Shown here in pieces: positions 6,841 through 13,469 of a stretch of DNA of 24,189 bases (positions are counted from its first letter, which is position 1; every line of letters begins with the position of its first letter). The translations under genes and the position numbers were made by a program. The stretch spans positions 1 through 24,189 of the IMG/VR virus record IMGVR_UViG_3300031857_001357; one strand, written 5' to 3'. The stretch comes from a virus. Below the pieces are notes generated by a model, which was not told the origin of the DNA, searched no databases, and saw only the letters and a list, made by a program, of their open reading frames with translations.

Positions 6841-8153
6841 GAACCTATTTAGACACCAGCGTCTATGATGCCTCCATTGAACGTCTGGACTTTATCTTTG
6901 CCAACTTTGAGCGTATTTACGTTTCTTTTTCAGGCGGCAAAGACTCAGGTGTTCTTTTGAATCTTGTTATCGACTATGTTCGCGCCCGTGGTATTGAGCG
7001 CAAAATTGGCGTTCAAATCATGGATAACGAAGCGAACTACACGCATAGCGAGGAGTTCATGCACCGCATTCTTCAAGCCAATCGGGACATTCTTGAAATC
7101 TACTGGTGCTGCCTGCCCATCACTCTTCCTTGTACCGTATCTTCTTACGAAATTGATTGGCAGTGCTGGGGCGAACAGGATCAACATCGTTGGATTCGCC
7201 CTATGCCAAAGGATGATTACATTGTTAACTTTCGGAATCATCCATTCGGTGACTTGTTCATTGAAAACATGGACTACGCCACCTTTTGGGACATGTTCGC
7301 CGAGTGGTACAGCCAAGGCCAGTCATGCGCCAACCTAATCGGAATCCGCACCGTTGAATCGCTTAATCGTTTTCGCGCCATTCTGAATCAAGACAAAGAG
7401 ACAATGCTTGGTCGAATGTGGACCAAGAAAAACACGGCGCACACCTACAACTGCTATCCGATCTACGATTGGCGCACCGAGGATATTTGGACCGCAAACG
7501 CCAAATTTGGCTGGGATTACAACAATCTCTACGACGTGTTCTACATGGCTGGCATTCCCATTAAAAAGATGCGAGTTGCCTCGCCATTTATGTCAGAGTC
7601 AAAGTCAAGCCTAGCAATGTACCGAGTAATTGACCCTCAGGTATGGGCCCGGCTTTGCGCGCGCGTTGGCGGAGCTAACTTCATGGCCACCTATGGCAAA
7701 CAGCTTGATTACAAATCCTTCAAGCTGCCAGCCGGTCACACTTGGAAATCCTTTGTGAAATTTCTGTTGGCCACTTTGCCTGATCAGTCCAGTGCAAATT
7801 TTAAGCAGCGCTTCATTCAGTCAATCCGTTACTGGGGGCGAGTGGGGCGCGGCCTGCCTGATTACATCATTGATGCCCTGCAACATATCGGCACTCGCTT
7901 TTATATCAACGGCACAACGCGCCACGGTGGCAATAACCTACGACGCGTTGTGATCAAAGTGCCACCTGATCATCTTGATGATCTGCCATGCCATAACAGC
8001 ATGGTCACGTCGTGGAAGCGCTTTGCTATTACCGTTCTTAAAAACGACCACACCTGCAAATACCTTGGCCTGGCCCCAACGCAAGAACAACAACGTCGGC
8101 AAAGGTCAATTCAGCGCAAGTACAGCCAAGTCCTTAACCGTTCTGTCAAATGA
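6837..8153 (+). CDS. IbrA-like PP-loop (PAPS reductase-family, DUF3440) protein
   Basis: A 438-residue N-type ATP-pyrophosphatase relative. The PP-loop is FSGGKDSGVLLNL (31-43), preceded by the strand RIYVS. TYNCYPIYDWRTEDIW is the typical downstream motif of the phosphoadenosine-phosphosulphate reductase/IbrA group, and GIRTVESLNRF is another family signature. The C terminus (SWKRFAITVLKNDHTCKYLG) resembles that of DUF3440 proteins. IbrA and IbrB are paired genes first described in E. coli as regulators of immunoglobulin-binding protein expression; the chemistry is unsettled. Here the partner follows with ATGA overlap. The family would adenylate a substrate using ATP; whether that is sulphur transfer or nucleic-acid modification is not shown by the sequence. 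Confidence 0.85.
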   Translation: MRTYLDTSVYDASIERLDFIFANFERIYVSFSGGKDSGVLLNLVIDYVRARGIERKIGVQIMDNEANYTHSEEFMHRILQANRDILEIYWCCLPITLPCTVSSYEIDWQCWGEQDQHRWIRPMPKDDYIVNFRNHPFGDLFIENMDYATFWDMFAEWYSQGQSCANLIGIRTVESLNRFRAILNQDKETMLGRMWTKKNTAHTYNCYPIYDWRTEDIWTANAKFGWDYNNLYDVFYMAGIPIKKMRVASPFMSESKSSLAMYRVIDPQVWARLCARVGGANFMATYGKQLDYKSFKLPAGHTWKSFVKFLLATLPDQSSANFKQRFIQSIRYWGRVGRGLPDYIIDALQHIGTRFYINGTTRHGGNNLRRVVIKVPPDHLDDLPCHNSMVTSWKRFAITVLKNDHTCKYLGLAPTQEQQRRQRSIQRKYSQVLNRSVK

Positions 8154-9091
8154 AAATCCTTAACGCCGCTCAGCTGCCTGCCGACCGCGTTGTGCAATGC
8201 CCTCGCGGCGGATTCACTAGCCATCGCCTTGTTGTTGAAACGGATGGCATGGGATACAGCATGACCAAGACAATCGTGCATCCAGGCAAGCCGCACCGTT
8301 GGCACTATCAGCACCACCTTGAAACCTGCTATTGCGTCAGCGGCAAAGGTCTGTTAATCAATGAAGCCACGAAAGAGTATTACGCTGTTGCATCCGATGT
8401 GACCTACGTGCTCGACAAGCATGATGCTCACACTTTTGAAGCACTTGAGCCCACCGTCTTGATTTGCGTTTTCAATCCGCCCCTTAAAGGAAACGAACTT
8501 CACGATGAGAACGATTCATACCCTTGGCGATCCCCGGTTTACTCCGTACGCAGTATTCCTATTGAAAAAGTTACCGCCAACGATTACAACCCGAACTCTG
8601 TGGCGCCGCCTGAAATGGCGCTACTGGAAACGTCAATCTGGGAAGACGGTTACACGCAGCCTGTCGTTGTCGTGCATGATGCCGAGCGTGACTTATATGT
8701 GGTCGTTGACGGTTTTCACCGTTATCTCACGCTGAAGAACAGTCAGCGCATCCGTGAACGCGAAGGCGGCCGCTTGCCAGTGGTAGTGCTGCGCAAAGAG
8801 CTGCACGACCGCATGGCTTCAACGATCCGCCACAACCGAGCCCGTGGCTCGCACAATATTGAGCTGATGAGCGTGATCGTTGCCGAGCTAATTGAGATGG
8901 GCAAGGGCGATGCATGGATCTGTAAGCACATTGGCATGAGCCCAGATGAACTGCTGCGCCTTAAGCAAGTGACAGGGTTGGCGTCCTTGTTCCTGGGCAA
9001 AGACTTCAGCAAGGCGTGGGATGTTGAACAGATTGACAACGTGACGGAGGATCTTGAGCGTGAAGCTGAAGAGGATTTGGCTGCCGATTGA
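8150..9091 (+). CDS. Ectoine-synthase-like cupin fused to IbrB/ParB-like domain
   Basis: A 313-residue two-domain protein. Residues 1-122 match ectoine synthase (EctC): DGMGYSMTKT (32-41), HHLETCYCVSGKG (55-67), YVLDKHDAH (86-94) and VFNPPLKGNELHDE (107-120). The three iron ligands known from Paenibacillus lautus EctC (Glu57, Tyr85, His93, from memory) map to Glu58, Tyr86 and His94. Residues 133-290 are IbrB/ParB-like: IPIEKVTANDYNPN (136-149), LETSIWEDGYTQP (159-171), VVDGFHRY (185-192), RMASTIRHNRARGSHNIELM (221-240), ending FSKAW. The C terminus is acidic. ParB-fold domains bind or cut DNA and some use CTP. No ectA or ectB is present, so ectoine synthesis is unlikely; the cupin may sense or modify a small ligand. 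It is one uninterrupted frame, coupled to the IbrA-like gene. Confidence 0.85.
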   Translation: MKILNAAQLPADRVVQCPRGGFTSHRLVVETDGMGYSMTKTIVHPGKPHRWHYQHHLETCYCVSGKGLLINEATKEYYAVASDVTYVLDKHDAHTFEALEPTVLICVFNPPLKGNELHDENDSYPWRSPVYSVRSIPIEKVTANDYNPNSVAPPEMALLETSIWEDGYTQPVVVVHDAERDLYVVVDGFHRYLTLKNSQRIREREGGRLPVVVLRKELHDRMASTIRHNRARGSHNIELMSVIVAELIEMGKGDAWICKHIGMSPDELLRLKQVTGLASLFLGKDFSKAWDVEQIDNVTEDLEREAEEDLAAD

Positions 9092-9485
9092 CACTTGGGA
9101 AGAGATCGGTTTCAACATGTGGGGCGAGGTGGCTAATCGCCGCCTCTTCCTGCAAAGGGCCGAGATCTTTACCGGCAATCACCGCCTTTACGGGCGCTAC
9201 ATGCAACGGGTCACGGTGGAGTGGCCCAACAGCTGCATCAATGCACTGACTGACTACAACCTCAACCGCAAGGCATGGATCGGGCACGCAGCTTGCGCAC
9301 TGGCCCTTCAATGCCCTGAAGACATCACCAGACAAGCATGGGGACTTTTAACCAATGAGCAACGGACATTGGCGAACCGACAAGCGGATCGAGCCATTCG
9401 CGCCTGGGAAATGCGCTACCGCCAGAGTCTCGGAATACGTGCGGACGTGGAAAACCCGCTGTTATTCGCACGAGATTCCCGATGA
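9060..9485 (+). CDS. Conserved phage protein linked to IbrA/IbrB genes
   Basis: A 141-residue protein with IDTWEEIGFNMWGEVANRRL, a central VTVEWPNSCINALTDYNLNR, KAWIGHAACALALQCPEDIT and TNEQRTLANRQADRAIRAWE. I associate this pattern with uncharacterised phage proteins that sit next to ParB/PAPS-reductase-like genes; function unknown. It looks helical and soluble. GTG at 9060 is chosen since GGAGG (9046-9050) lies 9 bases before it; TTG at 9054 in the same frame is the alternative. It overlaps the previous gene by about 30 bases and the next by 131. Confidence 0.7.
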   Translation: MKLKRIWLPIDTWEEIGFNMWGEVANRRLFLQRAEIFTGNHRLYGRYMQRVTVEWPNSCINALTDYNLNRKAWIGHAACALALQCPEDITRQAWGLLTNEQRTLANRQADRAIRAWEMRYRQSLGIRADVENPLLFARDSR

Positions 9486-9687
9486 GGTGCCTGCAAAGGT
9501 TGCAGCGTCAGGCCGTGCGCCATCATGGCGGGCCGTTGCAATAGCGTTATTGCAGAACGACCTGCACCTATACCAACTGGGTTATGCGCGCCCTGCATAC
9601 GACCGCCAGCGCCGCGCCGTAACCATGGCTCAGATAGCTCTGCATGGCGCCCCCGCGGATGGCACACAGTTGGAGTTGCCGCTATGA
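9355..9687 (+). CDS. Small phage protein overlapping its upstream neighbour
   Basis: A 110-residue ORF in a different frame from the gene ending at 9485. The convincing part is YVRTWKTRCYSHEIPDEVPA (about 48-63 onward) through SGRAPSWRAVAIALLQNDLH and LYQLGYARPAYDRQRRAVTM, which resembles a recurrent small phage family with a GIPDEVP ... APSYKAICIAILKNDL pattern and also echoes the C-terminal tail of the IbrA-like protein (SWKRFAITVLKNDH). Residues before YVRTW are dual-coding with the upstream gene and look unstructured. ATG 9355 gives the longest version; GTG at the YV position would give a start close to the conserved part. Its stop overlaps the helicase start (ATGA). Function unknown. Confidence 0.6.
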   Translation: MSNGHWRTDKRIEPFAPGKCATARVSEYVRTWKTRCYSHEIPDEVPAKVAASGRAPSWRAVAIALLQNDLHLYQLGYARPAYDRQRRAVTMAQIALHGAPADGTQLELPL

Positions 9688-11027
9688 CCCTCCGCCCCTA
9701 CCAGCAGCAGCTGGTGACTGACATCCGGTTGCAGTACCAGCTGGGCAAGCGCAGCGTGCTGGCAGTGCTGCCTACCGGCGGTGGCAAGACCGTCTGCTTT
9801 GCCTACATCGCTGATGCCGCCAGCCGCAAAGGCAACCGCGTGCTGATCTTGGTGCATCGCGCGGAGCTGCTGGATCAGGCCAGCCGCAGCCTGCCGATGC
9901 ACCATGGCATCATCGCCGCCAATCGCGCCATGGACCTGAGCCATGCGGTGCAGGTGGCCAGCGTGCAAACCGTGGCGCGGCGGCTGCACCGGCTGCCGCG
10001 GGACATGTTTCAGCTGATCGTGGTGGACGAGGCCCACCACACCACAGCTGGCACATGGGCGGCAGTGGTGGAGCACTTCAACACCGCCAAGCTGCTAGGG
10101 GTGACAGCAACGCCGATCCGCGGTGATGGCCGCGGCCTTGGCGAGCATTACCAGGCCATGGTCGAAGGCCCGAGCGCGCAGTGGCTGACCGACAACGGCT
10201 ACCTGGCGGCTGCCCGGGTGCTGGCACCGCCAGGGTTCAGCGCTGCCGGGATGCGCAAGCGGATGGGTGACTTCGATCAACGCGATGCGGAGCAGCAGGT
10301 GCGGGCGATCCATGGCGACTGCGTTAGCCACTACCGGCAGCACCTGGCAGGCCAGACCGCCATCGCGTTCTGCTGCAGCGTTGCTCATGCTGAGGCAGTG
10401 GCGGCATTGTTCCTGCAGGCTGGAATCCCAGCCGCCAGCATCGACGGCAGCATGGATGCCACCACGCGCCGCCAACTGCTGAGTGACCTCGGCACTGGAC
10501 GGATCAAGGTGCTGACCAGCTGCGCGCTGATTGGTGAGGGCGTGGACGTGCCTAGCGTCGGCGGCTGCATCCTGCTGCGCCCCACGGCCAGTGTGGCGCT
10601 CCACCTGCAGATGATCGGCCGATGCCTGCGGCCATCCGGCAGCAAGGTGGCTGTAGTGCTCGACCATGTAGGCAATTGCCTGCGGCTGGGTCACCACCTC
10701 GAGCCGCGCGAGTGGACGCTAGAGGGGCTCAAGAAGCAAGACCGCGAGAAGGCGCCATCGGTGAAGGTCTGCCCCAAGTGCTACGCCGCAATGGCTAGCC
10801 AGGCGCGGGTCTGCGGCGAGTGCGGCCATACATTCGCCGCTGAGGTGCGCGAGCTGGAGCAGGTGGATGGTGAGCTGGTGGAGATGGCGGCCCGCCAACG
10901 CAAACGCCAACAAGGCACCGCGCAGTCCCTCGACGACCTGCGCCAGCTAGCGCAGCAACGCGGCTACCGTCGCGGCTGGGCTGAGAGGGTGTACCAGGCT
11001 AGGTTGCTTAAAAGGCATGGCGGATGA
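9684..11027 (+). CDS. DEAD/DEAH-box SF2 DNA helicase with zinc ribbon
   Basis: A 447-residue superfamily 2 helicase of the SSL2/UvrB-like group common in phages. Motif I PTGGGKT (30-36), motif Ia region LILVHRAELLDQA, motif II DEAHH (115-119), motif III TATP (141-144), a second RecA domain with IDGSMDATTRRQLL (253-266), GEGVDVP (284-290), and motif VI QMIGRCLRP (309-317). A C-terminal zinc ribbon has Cys363, Cys366, Cys377 and Cys380. It would remodel DNA using ATP, probably in recombination or replication restart beside the exonuclease-Bet-SSB genes. ATG 9684 is chosen because it overlaps the previous stop by ATGA and starts right at MTLRPYQQQ, the family's usual N terminus; a longer in-frame extension to 9525 is only the overlap region. 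Confidence 0.9.
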   Translation: MTLRPYQQQLVTDIRLQYQLGKRSVLAVLPTGGGKTVCFAYIADAASRKGNRVLILVHRAELLDQASRSLPMHHGIIAANRAMDLSHAVQVASVQTVARRLHRLPRDMFQLIVVDEAHHTTAGTWAAVVEHFNTAKLLGVTATPIRGDGRGLGEHYQAMVEGPSAQWLTDNGYLAAARVLAPPGFSAAGMRKRMGDFDQRDAEQQVRAIHGDCVSHYRQHLAGQTAIAFCCSVAHAEAVAALFLQAGIPAASIDGSMDATTRRQLLSDLGTGRIKVLTSCALIGEGVDVPSVGGCILLRPTASVALHLQMIGRCLRPSGSKVAVVLDHVGNCLRLGHHLEPREWTLEGLKKQDREKAPSVKVCPKCYAAMASQARVCGECGHTFAAEVRELEQVDGELVEMAARQRKRQQGTAQSLDDLRQLAQQRGYRRGWAERVYQARLLKRHGG

Positions 11028-11815
11028 CGGCACACATCTTCTCCTGCGGTGGCGGCGTTCAGTCCACGGCCTGCCTGGTGCTCGCCGCTCAAGGCGCCAT
11101 CCCCTACCGCACCTTCGTGTTCGCCAATGTTGGCGACCAGTCCGAAGACCCCCGCACCATCCGCTACATCGCCGAGGTGCTGAAGCCTTATGCCGCAGAG
11201 CACGGCATCGCGTGGGTTGATCTGCAGCGTCAGCGCCGCGATGGCACGCCGGTAGATCTCTACGAGGAGCTGCTGCGCCCCATCCGCTCCATCGACATCC
11301 CCGTGCGCATGTCCAACGGTGCCCCCGGCAATCGGAACTGCACCGTTCACTTCAAGATCAAGCCGATCGCCAAGTGGATCCGCAAGCACGCGCCTGGCGG
11401 CACCCTTGGCAAAGGCATCAGCACCGATGAGCCGCACCGGGCCACGCCATCGCGCGAAGACGACGGCTACGCCTCCGCCTATCCCCTCATCGAGCTCGGT
11501 CTCAGCCGCAGCGATTGCCTGCGCGTGGTGCGCGAAGCCGGCCTGCCGCAGCCGCCGAAGTCGTCGTGCTGGTTTTGCCCATACAAGACCACCGACCAAT
11601 GGATCACGATGAGGCAAGAACGGCCGGATCTATTTGAGCGTGTGATTCGGCTTGAAGAAATGCTGAACGCCAAGCGCGCAACCATTGGCAAGGATCACGT
11701 TTTCATAAGCGGGCGATGCAAGCCACTGTCTGTTGCTATTCCAGATCAACTTGGATTGTTCTCCGAATGGATTGACGAGCAGGATGGATGCGAGTCTGGC
11801 TATTGCATGACGTGA
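11024..11815 (+). CDS. Second PP-loop PAPS reductase-like phage protein
   Basis: A 263-residue protein with N-terminal PP-loop-like SCGGGVQSTACLVL (7-20). The loop has Gly-Gly-Gly-Val-Gln-Ser where SGGKDS stands in the IbrA-like protein, a variant I associate with phage adenosine phosphosulphate reductase-like proteins. Other family marks are NVGDQSEDPRT (35-44), NGAPGNRNCTVHFKIKPI (98-115), and SSCWFCPYK (180-188). Cysteines 106, 182, 185, 256 and 261 could bind a metal or Fe-S cluster. It is coupled to the helicase (ATGA) and to the nuclease gene (GTGA). Substrate is unknown. The last 70 or so codons look less G+C-rich than the rest. Confidence 0.8.
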   Translation: MTAHIFSCGGGVQSTACLVLAAQGAIPYRTFVFANVGDQSEDPRTIRYIAEVLKPYAAEHGIAWVDLQRQRRDGTPVDLYEELLRPIRSIDIPVRMSNGAPGNRNCTVHFKIKPIAKWIRKHAPGGTLGKGISTDEPHRATPSREDDGYASAYPLIELGLSRSDCLRVVREAGLPQPPKSSCWFCPYKTTDQWITMRQERPDLFERVIRLEEMLNAKRATIGKDHVFISGRCKPLSVAIPDQLGLFSEWIDEQDGCESGYCMT

Positions 11816-12165
11816 CCGAGCAACAGATCCAGCAGCACATCCGCCTTGCCCTCAGCCGCGGCCCGGTACGCCTGTATCGCAACAACACCGGCACGCTGCG
11901 GGACCAGCATGGCCGCCCGGTGACGTTTGGCCTGGCGGTTGGCAGCGCTGACCTGATCGGGTGGACCACGCGCACGATCACGCCGGACATGGTGGGTCAG
12001 CGGGTGGCGGTGTTCACCAGCATCGAGGTGAAGAGCGCCAGCGGCCGCCTGCGCCCGGAGCAGCGGCAATGGATGGAGGCCGTGCAGTCAGCAGGCGGCA
12101 TCGCTGGCGTCGCGCGCAGCATTGAGGATGCGGCACGGTTGACAGGGGATGCGCAGGGTGTATGA
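11812..12165 (+). CDS. VRR-NUC domain nuclease
   Basis: A 117-residue protein of the VRR-NUC (PD-(D/E)XK-type) family: N-terminal TEQQIQQHIRLALSRGPVRL, then YRNNTGTLRD, GLAVGSADLIGW (conserved G-x-D-L-I), FTSIEVKSASGRL (the E-x-K motif) and EQRQWMEAVQSAGG. Such stand-alone nucleases resolve or process branched DNA in phages. GTG at 11812 is preferred as it overlaps the previous stop (GTGA) and puts TEQQIQ at the N terminus, as in the family; ATG 11788 in the same frame adds eight residues. The stop overlaps the ATG at 12162, and a consensus promoter lies inside the last 30 bases. Confidence 0.88.
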   Translation: MTEQQIQQHIRLALSRGPVRLYRNNTGTLRDQHGRPVTFGLAVGSADLIGWTTRTITPDMVGQRVAVFTSIEVKSASGRLRPEQRQWMEAVQSAGGIAGVARSIEDAARLTGDAQGV

Positions 12166-12166
12166 T
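12139..12166 (+). promoter_or_regulatory. Consensus sigma-70 promoter inside the early operon
   Basis: TTGACA (12139-12144), a 16-base spacer, and TATGAT (12161-12166). The -35 is perfect and the -10 matches five of six. It is the best promoter I can see in the window. Transcription would begin near 12173, giving a leader of about 37 bases before ATG 12210, so the downstream small genes, exonuclease, Bet and SSB may be expressed independently of the upstream genes. Confidence 0.7.
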
Positions 12167-12173
12167 GGTTGCA

Positions 12174-12205
12174 CGGGGCGAGAGTCCCGCCTTCATTGCG
12201 ACCCC
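12174..12205 (+). promoter_or_regulatory. G+C-rich leader with possible alternative hairpins
   Basis: Downstream of the promoter the leader reads CGGG (12174-12177) eight bases before CCCG (12186-12189), while GGGG (12175-12178) could instead pair with CCCC (12202-12205). The second pairing approaches the start at 12210, so the two folds could alter translation. I do not match it to a named riboswitch class. Confidence 0.35.
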
Positions 12206-12209
12206 AACC

Positions 12210-12386
12210 ATGGAACCAATCTTTTACCTGCTGCTGCCTCTGCTGCTGGTGGTGGCTGTCATCCTCTGGCTCACCGAGAGCCGTGAGCAGCGCATCCGCC
12301 GCTGGTACAAGCAAGGCATGAGCCAGCGGTGTATTGCTGATCGGCTGTGCTGCAGCCGCTACACCGTCCGCAAGGTGCTGGCATGA
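12210..12386 (+). CDS. Tiny membrane-anchored helix-turn-helix protein
   Basis: A 58-residue protein. Residues 3-21 (PIFYLLLPLLLVVAVILWL) are a membrane helix; residues 22-36 are basic (ESREQRIRRWYKQ); residues 37-58 (MSQRCIADRLCCSRYTVRKV) read as a homeodomain-like helix-turn-helix similar to those of transposases and Hin-type recombinases. ATG 12210 is chosen because the promoter at 12139-12166 places the start of transcription after the earlier in-frame ATGs at 12162 and 12165. Those upstream ATGs have AGGG just before them and could be used on operon transcripts, adding 16 residues. The stop overlaps the next ATG (ATGA). Function is unknown; a membrane-tethered regulator or DNA anchor is an inference. 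Confidence 0.65.
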   Translation: MEPIFYLLLPLLLVVAVILWLTESREQRIRRWYKQGMSQRCIADRLCCSRYTVRKVLA

Positions 12387-12499
12387 GCAACGCCATCTGC
12401 TTCCTGATCGCCGCGGCCACTGCTGCATTCATTGGCATTCACGCCGCCGACATTCCACCTGCCACTCATTCCGGCACGCAGTCCTACATCCGCAAATGA
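12383..12499 (+). CDS. Very small membrane or exported peptide
   Basis: A 38-residue ORF beginning MSNAICFLIAAATAAFIGIH and ending AADIPPATHSGTQSYIRK. The first 22 residues are a hydrophobic helix, possibly an uncleaved or cleaved signal (AAFIGIHAAD). It is kept because both ends overlap neighbours with ATGA, as in the rest of the operon, and no other frame codes here. No family recognised. Confidence 0.55.
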   Translation: MSNAICFLIAAATAAFIGIHAADIPPATHSGTQSYIRK

Positions 12500-12690
12500 C
12501 CTCCTCCGATTCCTACTGGACGCTGCAGGCTGCCATCGCATACGGCGGTGGCTTCATGCGGCGCCTTGCTGATGCTGGGCTTCACGCTGACCCCAGCAAC
12601 CGCCAGCGCCTGCTGCTGGCATTCCCGGAGCTGCAGCAGTGCTACGGCCCGCAGACGTTCCTCCACCGCCAAGCACGAGGTAACGCATGA
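12496..12690 (+). CDS. Small phage protein of unknown function
   Basis: A 64-residue protein: MTSSDSYWTLQAAIAYGGGF, MRRLADAGLHADPSNRQRLL, then AFPELQQCYGPQTFLHRQAR. The WTLQAAI-GGGF ... ADPSNRQRL-AFPEL pattern is one I associate with small phage ORFs next to recombination genes; function is unknown. ATG 12496 overlaps the previous stop (ATGA) and its stop overlaps the exonuclease ATG. Confidence 0.68.
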   Translation: MTSSDSYWTLQAAIAYGGGFMRRLADAGLHADPSNRQRLLLAFPELQQCYGPQTFLHRQARGNA

Positions 12691-13469
12691 CCAGCAACGC
12701 CGACTACCATGCCGACCCTGCGATCAGCGCCAGCCACCTGCACGCGGTTGCCGCCAGCCCGTATCACTACTGGAAGCGCTTCATTGATCCGAACCGTCCG
12801 GTGGTACCGCCCACTGCAGCCATGCGGCTCGGCAGCCTTGTTCATTGCGCAGTGCTTGAGCCTGATGAACTGAGCGTGCGCTACGGCATTGCGCCCGATC
12901 GCCGCACCAAGGAAGGCAAGGCCGTTGCTGCTGAGATGGAGGCCGCTGGCATCGAGCCTGTGTCAGCCGCCGACATGGAGCAGGCCATGGCCATGAGCGC
13001 CAGCGTGCGCAGTCATCCTGATGCTGCGGCCCTGCTCAAGACAGGCAAGGCTGAGCAGTCCTTCTGGTGGGATGACGCGATCAGCGGCCTGCGCTGCAAG
13101 TGCCGCCCGGACTGGATGACGAATGACACGCTGGTAGATCTCAAAACCACCACGGATGCCAGCCCTGCCGGCTTTGCTAGGTCGGTGGCGCACTGGCGAT
13201 ATCACGTGCAAGCCGATCACTACCAGGCCGGCACCTTCGCGCGGCGGTTTGTGTTCATCGCAGTCGAGAAGACCTATCCGTTCGCGGTCGGCGTCTACGA
13301 GCTGGACAACGACGCCATGGATCATGCCATCGTGCTGCGGCGGCAGAACCTAGACACCATCGCCGACTGCCGCGCGATTAGCGAATGGCCCGGCTACAGC
13401 ACGCAGACCATCAGCCTGCCGCGGTGGGCACTGCAGACCTCTAACACCATCACCTCCGATGACTTCTAG
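12687..13469 (+). CDS. RecE-like PD-(D/E)XK exonuclease
   Basis: A 260-residue exonuclease of the RecE C-terminal/DUF3799 type. ISASHLHAVAASPYHYW at the N terminus, GSLVHCAVLEP (49-59) with His53, AEQSFWW (122-128) with Glu123, CKCRPDWM (137-144) with Asp142, VDLKTT (150-155) with Asp151 and Lys153, then VQADHYQAG (174-182) form the complete active-site order of this nuclease fold. It would resect duplex ends 5' to 3' for annealing by the Bet protein encoded next, whose start lies 11 bases inside this gene. The pair is a lambda Red/RecET-like system. ATG 12687 overlaps the previous stop. Confidence 0.87.
   Translation: MTSNADYHADPAISASHLHAVAASPYHYWKRFIDPNRPVVPPTAAMRLGSLVHCAVLEPDELSVRYGIAPDRRTKEGKAVAAEMEAAGIEPVSAADMEQAMAMSASVRSHPDAAALLKTGKAEQSFWWDDAISGLRCKCRPDWMTNDTLVDLKTTTDASPAGFARSVAHWRYHVQADHYQAGTFARRFVFIAVEKTYPFAVGVYELDNDAMDHAIVLRRQNLDTIADCRAISEWPGYSTQTISLPRWALQTSNTITSDDF

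Noticed and set aside
8150-8530. Functional ectoine biosynthesis gene
   Set aside because: Only an EctC-like domain is present and it is fused to a ParB-like domain; ectA and ectB are missing.
9034-9090. TTGACA boxes at about 9034 and 9083 as promoters
   Set aside because: No acceptable -10 box lies 16-18 bases downstream of either.
12174-12205. Known riboswitch class in the leader
   Set aside because: I could not match the leader to a glutamine, preQ1, SAM or fluoride riboswitch consensus; kept only as a foldable leader.
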